Of a DNA stretch of 27,253 bases, positions 17,588 to 25,973 are shown one piece after another. The DNA lies in contig VCMS01000463.1 in NCBI GenBank assembly GCA_022539475.1, positions 1 to 27,253 on the forward strand, read 5' to 3'. Source of the DNA: Gracilaria domingensis (Eukaryota > Rhodophyta > Florideophyceae > Gracilariales > Gracilariaceae). The notes below the pieces were generated by a model, which saw only the letters and a program-made list of their open reading frames with translations, did no database searches and was not told where the DNA came from. Each line of letters begins with the position of its first letter. Positions within the stretch are counted from its first letter, which is position 1. The translations under genes and the position numbers were made by a program.

Positions 17588-17634
17588 GATAAGCTGACGT
17601 GACTGTCGTAGTACGACGGTCACGTCAGCTTATC
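17588..17634. repeat. 47-nt palindrome
   Basis: 23-bp arms (GATAAGCTGACGTGACTGTCG in the left arm, with one T/C mismatch to the right) around a single central G. It lies 1 nt beyond the stop of the minus-strand frame ending at 17636. Not similar to the GC-rich array hairpins. Confidence 0.9.
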
Positions 17635-17635
17635 A

Positions 17636-18513
17636 TTATCTACAGCCTTCCCCCCAAGTCAACGGTGCAGTGGTCACACTCTTATCGCCACTCTCGCCCC
17701 GCAGCAATTCTGTCAAGTCGGCGCCAACTTTTGAGCGTACAGCATCGTTTCCTGCTTTGCGCGTTGCTGTCTCATCCATATCTGCGCCATTCCGGATGTC
17801 GTACAACACCTGCGCATCTGACGGTGATGGCGAAACGCTCACCTTGCTCTCCGCCATTTTTATTCGCGCATCGCCGAGGCGCGGCTTGTTCTTCAACCAG
17901 GAGCAATTCCGAATGTGCAGTTCAGCTACCAATTTGGTACCATGTAGGATCGGCTGTGTTTTATGATGCACCTGCTGTGACCTTTCTGTCATAGGATGAA
18001 TAGTGAACCAGGTTAGTATATCCCCTACTTGAGTTGTCACGCGCGTTTCATCAAGAGGGTGGTCGTCGACAGTACCACTGAGCACGATTTCGCTCCCGCC
18101 ATGTTCTGAGAAAGCGCGCAGGCGTTGTAGTGACAGCCCTCGTTGCTATTGACAACACTAAATTCGGAAGGCATTATCCTTATGACCATTCTACTCGGCA
18201 TGTTGGAAAGAGTATTTTGCAGCATACGCCATGCTTCTTGTAACAAAGAGCATTGTATCAGCATGTTCGCCAGCGATAGAGCGTCGTAGTTTGTAAAAGC
18301 TGGCCACAAACAATACCTACCCGGATGGCCAGGATGATGGACGCTAACGTTCCCGAAGACACACTGTTCGCAAATCTGTGCTTCTTCAGGAACAACGGCT
18401 TGTTTTCCAATAACGACAAGCACGTGATGTAGTAGGCGCATTGGCAAAAGAACTCTGCAATAAGGACTTTTGCTTGTGTGAGCGAAATACCCGACGCAGA
18501 ACGAAGAAGACAC
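17636..18513 (-). pseudogene. Unknown minus-strand gene, frameshifted
   Basis: Two frames overlap: 18513-18037 (158 codons, from ATG) and 18085-17636 (149 codons). The translation runs naturally from the first to the second near 18100: NEGCHYNACALS in one frame continues as EIVLSGTVDDHPLDETRV in the other, so a one-frame shift separates them. The first part has an ICEQC...C cluster and a helical, Leu-rich stretch (ALSLANMLIQCSLLQEAW). The second has a beta-rich stretch around VGDILTWFTIHP. I do not recognise the family. The end lies next to a 47-nt palindrome. It may be a real gene with an intron or sequencing error at the shift, but a broken gene fits the neighbourhood. Confidence 0.45.
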
Positions 18514-19440
18514 TGCGTGTTAACTGAGCGTTAATGCATTAATGTCTAAGAACATAAATGGCGTTCACGCTGTCGAAGGTTCGCAGGCGATACTGGTATC
18601 GATATTCGGGTGTATCTGCGATTGAGATTCTCGATGGTACGTGCTTGTGTCCCTGAGGAGTATGTCGAACAAGAGACGAACAGGCGGTATGAAATTGGGC
18701 TTGAACATGCGGCGGGTTTGCTGCTGCGCTATGATATTCGGATATAGTATGTACGTTTCAAAATGAAACTCGTACAAGCTCACTGAAACCGGTAGCAAGG
18801 CAAAGCAAAGGGATAAGAAGACTAGTCATTTGGGCATTCTCGATGCGCTAGACTGGCGCCGATTCAGCGCAGTGTCGAAAGCGGAACTGACTTTCCGACA
18901 TGCCTGACACAGCGCGACACTGAAGCGCCAGAAAAGGTTGCGAGCAAAGTGTACGTGCTCCCGCTTCACCGAGCGATCACGCTGATGTCGCAGAAGCCAA
19001 ACGAGCATCAAGCATGTGCGCGGCGCCGAACAAACGCACGTCGACGGAGTGCTCAACAGTTACGAAGACCCGCACCCGCGGCGATTCCACACGCGTGAGA
19101 AAAAGGCGTGTGCTGCTCGAACGAAAACGCATGCGGCCAGCAGGCGGGCAAGGCGTTGCACGCCATGCGCACGGGGCTGATTGCCCGCCAATGCGGCCTT
19201 TTGCGGTTTCAAGCGCTTCCCGTCAACGATCCCGCGCGGCACGCTTATTTTCACGCGCTTCTTTTCGCCACTGTCGCGCTCGCGCCCCGCGTGCAAGCTC
19301 ATTGTGCGAGCACGTACGGCCCGCCAGCCCTTTCACCTCGCCATACCTTCGACCCCCCGCCATTTCTCACCTTCTACCTTCGCCGCCGTGATCACCGCTT
19401 ACCCTCCCCTCATTGCCAACGCCTTTAAAAAGGTTTTGAT
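18514..19440. other. Non-coding stretch upstream of the DGAT1 pseudogene
   Basis: No gene recognised. A short minus-strand frame at 18565-18798 could be an earlier part of the unknown gene at 17636-18513, but nothing supports it. From 18830 the sequence becomes GC-rich with many CpG. A CCTTTAAAAAGG motif at about 19422-19433 could be a TATA-like element for the DGAT1 gene. Confidence 0.35.
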
Positions 19441-19547
19441 TGATTCTTTCGCCGTCTCTGTGCGCTTTTCCTCCTTCCCGCTCCGCTCTTGCTTTCTCCA
19501 CCGCCAACATTAGCACCTTCAACATTGCAGGCTTTGCCGAGCGCGTG

Positions 19548-21183
19548 ATGCACAGCGTGGAACTGTCGCCCTCGCTGCTCCAGCGACGGTCGCAGCTTGT
19601 GCAGGCCCTCAAAGCGTCAATTGCTTCCACGCACAACTCTTCGCGACCGTCCGACTACGATGTGCGCCCACCGTCAAGTCCTTCCTCCTTCATTTCTGAA
19701 ATAGATGCCGACTGCGTCTCTCGCCCGTCACTGTACGTCCACAAACCACGCGCCCGGGCTGCACCAATTGAAGAATGTTACGGAAACAAACCTCGTTCTA
19801 TCGAGCTTCTAGAGGAGCTCAAGTCTGATTGTCTAGAGGGGTTTTGCAACCTGTCGTTCATGTTGCTTGCGTTTTGTCTGGAGTTTTTGTTGTCAGGAAT
19901 GTTTTGGAGAACGGTTTTGGTGCGTGGCAGAGTTCCTTTTGTTACGTCAGTTTGTTCAAGCAAGCCGTGCATTCGCTGTTTCTTAAATTGTTACTGCCGT
20001 TGCGGTTTTTTGTGGCGTACTTAATCACCAAGGGTATGCAGACAAGATGGATTACCGTGCACCAGACGCTTATTCTGCACGGCTTAAGTTTGTTATTATT
20101 CTTCACTGTGGCCGGGAAGCTCCTGTTTCTGGCGCAGTTGAATCCGTTGTTCGGACTGATTCAGGGCATGGTGTTCGTGGCGGTGGCGTTCAAGCAGCAC
20201 AATTATGAGCTGACCAACCTGCTGCTGGATGAGGAGACTCAGCTTCGCCGAATACAACGTCAGCGCCAACGGTTGCGCGCTAGTGCGTCAAATGATAATA
20301 CCCGAATGACTACGACGACGGCGGCGTCAGCGACGGCGACGGCGACGGCGAGGACAACCACAACCACAACCACAACGACGGCAACCACTAGTGCAGCATC
20401 GGAATCTTCGTTGGACTTGCGCAGACGCCCCAATGCAGCGAGCAGCAAGCAACTGAATTACCCGTGCAACCTGACGGCCGGCAATATGTTGTACTATGCG
20501 GTGGCGCCAGTGCTGGTGTAAGAAACGAGCTACCCGCGCACTCAGACGGTGCGCGTCCGATACGTAGGGTGGTACAGCATCCAGATGGTGGTGTGCATGG
20601 TGATTCAGCATGTGTTGATCCCGCAGTTCTGCGTGCTGAACTGGCGGCTCGGTCGCGGCACCGACGGCGAGTCGCAACTGCTGTGGTACATGGTGAAACT
20701 GGCGCCGCCGTGCTTCTTCATCTGGCTGCTGCTGTTCTTCGAGTTCTTCCACTGCGCACTGAACGTGATGGCAGAGATGACGCGCGCCGCAGACCGGCAG
20801 TTCTACCGCGAGTGATGGAAAGCGACAACTCTGCAGGCGTTCTGGCGCGAGTGGAACGTGCTGGCGCATGAGTGGTGTCTGCGCCCCCTGTCCGTGGAGG
20901 GCGTGTGGCGGCACAAGGTGGCGGAGCACGGTGGCGCTGGGGACGTTTCTGCTGATTGCGATCCTGCACGAGTACGTGGCGTTCCGCGGCTTCCGCATGC
21001 TCCGCCCGTACGTGTTCCTGGGCATGCTGTCGCAGCTGCTGCTGATGCGCGTGTCAGCGTTTGGAGAGGCGGCAAGAGTGCAACGTGCTCATGAAGGGCA
21101 TGCTCTTCGCCGGCCAGTGCAGCATGGGCGTGCTCTACGTGCGCGATTACCTGCGCCGCTTCGGCGCGCTCGTGCATCGCTGA
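19548..21183 (+). pseudogene. DGAT1: DGAT1-type diacylglycerol O-acyltransferase, broken
   Basis: DGAT1 is an ER membrane enzyme of the MBOAT family that joins acyl-CoA to diacylglycerol to make triacylglycerol. Family landmarks appear in the right order: a GFCNLSFMLLA segment and RNVLENGF (first membrane segment), YPCNLTAG...YYAVAPVLV and ETSYPRT (the YPxNxT...APTLCYE-FPR region), FYRE-stop-W in place of FYxDWW, REWNVLAHEW (the WNxPVHxW motif), and LIAILHEYVAF with the HEY histidine that is catalytic in this family. The end reads GQCSMGVLYVRDYL. Breaks: a frame change near 19860-19880, TAA at 20519-20521 where Tyr is expected, TGA at 20813-20815 where Trp is expected, and frame changes near 20905-20935 and 21055-21080. 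The first in-frame ATG is 19548; a possible splice acceptor ends at about 19530. A Thr/Ala-rich insert lies at 20305-20400. Confidence 0.88.
20308..20395 (+). repeat. Trinucleotide-rich low-complexity tract in DGAT1
   Basis: Runs of ACG/GGCGAC followed by ACAACCACA encode Thr/Ala in the DGAT1 frame. It sits in the loop between the N-terminal and YPxNxT parts, a place where DGAT1 proteins vary in length. Confidence 0.75.
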
Positions 21184-21321
21184 CACGTGTACAGTACTTT
21201 AGTATGTGTAGGGCGCGCTGTAAGCCACACGCGCTGCACGCGTTATCCATAAAGCCCATGGCTGTACCGCCGCAGCACCTGTGCGGATTATGCTCCTCTG
21301 CGCAGCCCCGTGTGACACGCC

Positions 21322-22525
21322 TTGCCTTTGCGTGGCGCTCCCGCATTGCTCCGCTGCAACCGCGCATGGCGGGTGCACCGCCTCTCGTACGACGTGCTGC
21401 TGCGCGTCATGCATATGCTTTGCGCGCGCCCCGCACACCGGTATGAGCGCGCCCGCGCTCGCGCTCGCGTGCAAGTCGCCCTACCTGAGCCGCGTCATGG
21501 CGCACGCGCTTTCTCACTCGCTCACGCTGCGCTTCGAGAGCGACGCCGCGCTGGTCCGCCCTGCTGCGTGACTCGCTCCACGCGCTCGGGCTGCTCACCT
21601 TCGGACGGCCGTGCCACGTCGCCGTCTTCCGACGCCTGCTGGCCGCGCCGCATCTTACCTACGTGAACATGCCGCTCTCGCCGCCGTTGCCTACAGCTGT
21701 CACCGACGCTCTGTGCGTGCAGTAGCTGTTCGTCACGTCGTTTCCCACCGCCGCCAGCGAGCTGTTTCTGGATACCGTCGCATGAAGTGCCAGAGGGCGC
21801 TGCGTACTGATTTGCGTACCGCCCATCTCACGGAGATGGAAGACGGCCTGACGATGAGCGGCGTTAGGAACGCTTGTCATTTCGTCCTGCTGGAACGCAT
21901 TGCCAGAATGGCGCCTCGTTTGGAGTCGTTCAATATCTTTGTGGACGATGTGAACTCGGAGGAGCCGCTGCTGGCGTTGCGAGCGTTTCCGAATCTCATA
22001 CATTTGGTGCTACGCACCACTTGTCTCGTATGTCGGTGGCCCTTATCGCTGCAACCTGTTTTGCTTGCTATGCACACTGTCGCGTTCCACGTCTTTCGAA
22101 ATGGGCCGTGTCTCGATGCTTCGCTCAGTCATGCTGCGCCCCCGCTCTCGAAACGCTTGGTGGCAGCGTCTCATTTGAACGTGGACGCCAACGTTAAACA
22201 TCGTGCATTGCGCCAGTTTGATACCGTCGTTGGGCGCAATGAGCCTTTGAATCTACCGAAATCTCTCAATCGTCACACTCTACTGTGGCATGACTCATTC
22301 GTGCCGAAAATGGGCATGCATACCTTGCTCGCCGCTCTCTGTACAGATATATCTTCTCTACCGGGTCTCCAACATCTAGTCCTGGTGCACGTACTTATCA
22401 GTCTTGAGCATCTGAAACAACTGCTCAGTTCGCTGGCATCCAAGCTGGACACACTAAGCGTTCCGGTGTCGATGCAAGGCTGCGTGCGGTCGTCAAAACG
22501 ACAATTAAAACTGTTCCACCTCTGA
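21322..22525 (+). pseudogene. F-box / leucine-rich-repeat-like protein, broken
   Basis: HRLSYDVLLRVMHMLC at about 21380-21425 resembles the start of an F-box (LPxELLxxIxxxL), the part that docks on SKP1 in ubiquitin ligases. After a frame change comes LALACKSPYLSRVMAHALSHSL, the usual second half of an F-box. After another, LLRDSLHALGLLTFG is followed by TAG at 21723-21725 and TGA at 21783-21785. A third frame carries LERIARMAPRLESFNIFV and FPNLIHLVLRTT, with leucine-rich-repeat spacing, ending at TGA 22523-22525. The joined reading looks like one F-box/LRR protein with three frame changes and two stops. The family call is a visual match only. GC content drops in the second half. Confidence 0.45.
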
Positions 22526-22715
22526 GCGTAACACTGCAGCGAACTGAGAGAACTGAGGGTGAGCGAGTAGCGATGCAGGAACTTTTCGAGCTGCGGTCCG
22601 GCCACCTCGGCGTCTGTACGACAGAAGTAGCCATGTGGCGGCACAGGTGAGGGAGGAGAGATACAGAGCCTGAAGCAGACGTTACACCCGGTGTGTCGAA
22701 GCGCGCCGTACCTGA
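22526..22715. other. Short gap between pseudogenes
   Basis: Nothing recognised between the F-box-like remnant and the CHD1-like fragment. Confidence 0.4.
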
Positions 22716-23330
22716 ATGGCCAGTGTATCAGACGATACGAGGCCAGTGATGCGGATGACCGCGTCGAGGGATAGTAACGCATCAACCTCCGACTCTGACG
22801 GTGATTGGCTCATGGATGGAACCCCAGCAAAACTTGCTGGGAAGCGCAGGCGCAGGTCCTTGCAGCATCCGAAGAAACGACGGAGAACGAATTCCGTCCT
22901 CGTCGGCGATGAAACATTCCGAAGAGCGCGCATTAATAGTCCGACAGGTGGTACGGTAAACTACTTTGAGGGTGACGATCTGTCAGAGGAGGAAGCTGCT
23001 ATTCTTGCAGTGAACCAGGCTAAGTAGGCTGCAGATGCGAACATACCAGGCGTTGAACAAGTGTTGGACTATCTCGTTATGGATAGGAAACCAAAAGCGG
23101 GTGAAGGTGATGGACCTTACACGGATTTTGCGGTCTGCAATGTAGAATTCAAGATCAAGTGGACTGACAACTCGTTCCGGAAGTACACATGGGAAACGTG
23201 GGATATTCTTCAGACAGTGAAAGGTGCGAAGAAAGTCAGTAACTTTGTCAAGTCGGTTGAAGATCTACGAAAACATGTTTTGAGCCACGCGACTCCAGAA
23301 GATATTGAGGACCTTCGTCCACCACTTCAC
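22716..23330 (+). pseudogene. CHD1: CHD1-type chromodomain fragment
   Basis: CHD1 is a nuclear ATP-dependent chromatin remodeller whose paired chromodomains lie before a SNF2 helicase. Here an N-terminal tail from ATG 22716 is rich in Ser/Asp, with a basic GKRRRRS...KKRRRT patch and an acidic FEGDDLSEEEAA stretch. It meets an in-frame TAG at 23025-23027. The same frame continues with IPGVEQVLDY, EFKIKWTD, KYTWETWDIL, KGAKKVSNFVK and SHATPEDIEDL. These match the order of CHD1 chromodomain 1 and its linker (VE.V.DY, .F.IKW, .TWET, .KK..N, .ASPEDVE). The likeness stops at about 23330. The second chromodomain and helicase are missing, so this is a gene fragment as well as a nonsense-mutated one. 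Confidence 0.8.
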
Positions 23331-24356
23331 CTCGCTGACGCCGCAACTTGGGCATGTTTGAAAACGGATTTGCTCGACGTTGCGACACCGTCTCGAGACC
23401 TGACAGCACGCCAGCTTCTTCGGCATCGTCATGAAGGAATTCACTCACTGCAGGCGTCCTCTTGAAACGGGGCAGTAGCAGCGCATTCCTCGCTCCATTG
23501 CTTGGAATGAACGGTGCCATGTCTTCCTCCACGTCAGTAACATCATCGAGGGCGCCGCGCGCATGAAGCAACGAACGCTCTGGTGCTTTAGCAGCTCGAC
23601 TTCAACGCCGACGGGCGTTGTGGCTTTGAACATTGCCAAAACTCGGGTCGCCCTGTTCATCGCTTTCCCATTGCATGTACATCTGTGTGCGCACAAAAGA
23701 GCGGAGAAGAGTGCGAGACTCCTTCCTGGTAATCGAAGTAGGCGAGAGGATGCTCGTTGCAACTGTTGGAAGAATCGTTGACGTCGCGTCCACTGACGCG
23801 CCCTTATCCCCTCCCGTTCCCTCAACCGAAGGTAGATCCGCTAGCTGTTCCGCAACGAACTTGCACATGGCCTTGTCGAGCGCAGTGAGCGTTTGGGTGC
23901 TAATAAAAGTGTCCAATAAAGATGGACCAGGGTTGGTGAGCTTGTTCAACTTGTTGTGAGAGCGAGACCTCCACATGGTGGAGGTCTGAAACTTTGACGG
24001 GTGGTCCTGTTGCAGTAGAGTAGTAGGCCTAGATAAAGGGCTCTCGAAAGCGTTGGCATGGTCGTCAAACTGGTCGCTACCGCCAGAGACAGCAGACTTG
24101 ATCGTCGACAGCGAGTTTTTTGACAGGTTGAGACGCAGATGTTGTCAGCCAACGCTGCAGCGTAGGAACGAAACTTATCATCACGGGACGGGAGCTTGGA
24201 GGGGTGGGAGTGGTGTGCGAAACGAGTGAGACGGGAAGCAGCACCGCGAGGAAATCGGTGACGGACGGGGTTTGCGCCGCCGTCGCGGCGGGAACGAGAA
24301 CGCGTGGAAGGAGGTTTGCTGGCGACGGGTTGTTGCAGACGGGCGTCATCAGACAT
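23248..24356 (-). pseudogene. Unknown minus-strand gene with one frameshift and one stop
   Basis: Reads from ATG 24356 (MSDDARLQQPV) through an Arg/Ser-rich N-terminus, FRSYAAALADNICVST, then after a frame change near 24120 as NLSKNSLSTIKSAVSGG, LLQQDHPSKF, and a well-formed stretch including LLDTFISTQTLTALDKAM and FVAEQLADLPSVEG. A TGA at 23602-23604 follows ARRR. The same frame then continues with RAAKAPERSLLHARGALDD, MAPFIPSNGARNALL and VSEFLHDDAEEAG to a stop at 23248. No known family recognised. Its 3' end overlaps the CHD1-like fragment on the other strand at 23248-23330, so one of them must be truncated there. Confidence 0.5.
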
Positions 24357-24386
24357 GTCATAATGTCATTCTGTCGTACTGGCAGC

Positions 24387-24449
24387 GGGCGAGGTCAAGT
24401 TGTGTTAGGGTGGCTACCCTAACACAACTTGACCACCCTGCCCGCGGGC
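24387..24449. repeat. Hairpin unit 1 of array 2
   Basis: The most diverged unit: AAGTTGTGTTAGGGTGG against GGCTACCCTAACACAACTT. It lies outside the presumed left flank of the element. Confidence 0.8.
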
Positions 24450-24528
24450 ACGTTACGTTTTGGCTGGCGTTGCGTGCGGTGTGTGTTTTGGAAGGTCTGT
24501 GGACGTTACCAGAATGAGGCGAAAACGT

Positions 24529-24600
24529 GCCCGCGGGCGGGTGGGGTCGGTTGTGTTAGGGTAGGTACCCTAACACGACCGGACCCCCCCGCCCGCGGGC
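24529..24600. repeat. Hairpin unit 2 of array 2
   Basis: GCCCGCGGGCG outer arms, with GGTTGTGTTAGGG against CCCTAACACGACC (one mismatch). Confidence 0.85.
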
Positions 24601-24638
24601 ATGAAATCGCACATTTTTCGAAAAATCGGCCAAATCGT

Positions 24639-24710
24639 GCCCGCGGGCAGGGGGGTCCGTTCGTGTTAGGGTAGCTACCCTAACACGAACGGACTCCTCC
24701 GCCCGCGAGC
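24639..24710. repeat. Hairpin unit 3 of array 2
   Basis: Inner arms GTTCGTGTTAGGGTAG and CTACCCTAACACGAAC are perfect. The base change is matched in both arms relative to other units (GTTCG/CGAAC instead of GGTCG/CGACC). Confidence 0.85.
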
Positions 24711-24748
24711 ATAAAAAAGCACATTTTTTCAAAAACCGGCCAAAGCGT

Positions 24749-24824
24749 GCCCGCGGACGGGGGGGTGCGGTTGTGTTAGGGTAGCCACCCTAACACAACC
24801 GACCCCCCCCCCACGCCCGCGGGC
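24749..24824. repeat. Hairpin unit 4 of array 2
   Basis: Inner arms GGTTGTGTTAGGGT and ACCCTAACACAACC are perfect, again differing from other units by changes matched in both arms. Confidence 0.85.
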
Positions 24825-24955
24825 GCGTTCTGGCCACATTTTGGCACCATGCTGACACCTCCCAAAACCCCTTCCGCAACACTTCCCGCACTCATTACGA
24901 TGCACCCGCCTGCGAACACGTTGGCACCGCTGTTCACGTGGATTGGCGGGATGGC

Positions 24956-25973
24956 AAAAAGCTGTACATTAATTAGCGTATATCTTGAGTATTAGGAGCG
25001 CTTCAAAACGCAGGAATGGAGAGAACTATCATTGCTCCCATACGTCTACGTCCACCAAAACCCCTTGCCAGAAAGAACAGTTTGAGGCCATTCTGTAGCG
25101 TTCCGATACCTCCCGAAACACAATCGGCTGCATTCCTTGCAAAGATTTTGTTGCGAGCTCAGTACAGATCTTTCAGAGAAGAATCAACTAAGTTTTTCAT
25201 CCAATTCATCCTCCACTAGTAACACAATACGCGACCTTGTTACAATTTGTGTAGTTACTGACACACTACACTATTTAAACTGCTCAAAGTGGCGAAGAGA
25301 CGTACCACCGAAGCGCGCCAACACCCGCACGAACGAAATTGGTAATGCGCCGGGATGAGATGCAAAAAACAGAGTGACGACAGTATGTAGGTACTTAAAT
25401 ACTCGGCACCACTTCTTCCGGTGAAGATACAAATTATACCAATGATATAGATGAAAACTTTATCTTATAGCATGAACGCATCGGTTGTGGTCTTTTATGT
25501 TAATATCTGAAATTAATTGGTCCGTTCCGACGGGCGGGCAAACAGCGATGAAGGCCTTCAACGACCATAGAATACCCGAATTATAGTGGTAGTAAATTTC
25601 TCTGTGGAACACTAAAAAAGAACTGAATGGAGTTCTGATAGGCTAACTACTACATGATCCTCAGAGGTTTAGAGAAAGGGGGCTGTAGCAGCTCGTATAT
25701 GCTAAATTCATTTACTATAAAACTCTATGGAAGAAAAGGGCGACGAGAGTCGCAGCGGAAAGAAATAAAGATGGTAGTCATTAAAACCGTTCAACGTGGC
25801 GTGTTTGAGCTGGTGGCACATGACATTAGTTCCAATGTTGAAATCGTATCGCTCCCCCTCCCGTTAACAAGGGCTGTCAACAACAATACAAGAGAAGACA
25901 TTAATCGACTTGTTGTGGAGATACCGTAATATGCTGCCAATGGTGTTAATTCTTCTTCTGTTAAGAGCCGTGA
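24956..25973. other. Non-coding AT-rich stretch
   Basis: Short frames only (for example 25016-25219 and 25654-25929 on the plus strand), none with a recognisable domain. Nothing else supported. Confidence 0.4.

Larger units (their letters stand above)
24387..24955. mobile_element. Foldback-type element with four hairpins (array 2)
   Basis: Palindromes at 24387-24449, 24529-24600, 24639-24710 and 24749-24824, spaced about 110-140 bp apart. The spacers (AAATCGCACATTTTTCGAAA) are the reverse complement of the array 1 spacers, so this is the same family in the opposite orientation. The right flank (GCGTTCTGGCCACATTTTGGCACC ... CTCCCAAAACCCC ... ACGTTGGCACCGCTGTTCACGTG, read as three separate blocks) matches the right flank of array 1. 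The left flank is weaker (GTGTGTTTTGGAAGGTCTG near 24481), with one hairpin outside it. Confidence 0.75.

Noticed and set aside
17599..17994. Plus-strand frame of 131 codons
   Set aside because: Antisense to the minus-strand reading at 17636-18085, which joins better with the upstream frame.
18826..19056. Small minus-strand gene of 76 codons
   Set aside because: No recognisable domain, Arg/Ser-biased translation in GC-rich sequence, and no supporting context.
19548..23030. Alternative genetic code explaining the in-frame stops
   Set aside because: TAA falls where Tyr is expected, TGA where Trp is expected, and TAG occurs in others. The genes also have frame changes, and the intact transposon genes end normally, so a single reassignment does not fit.
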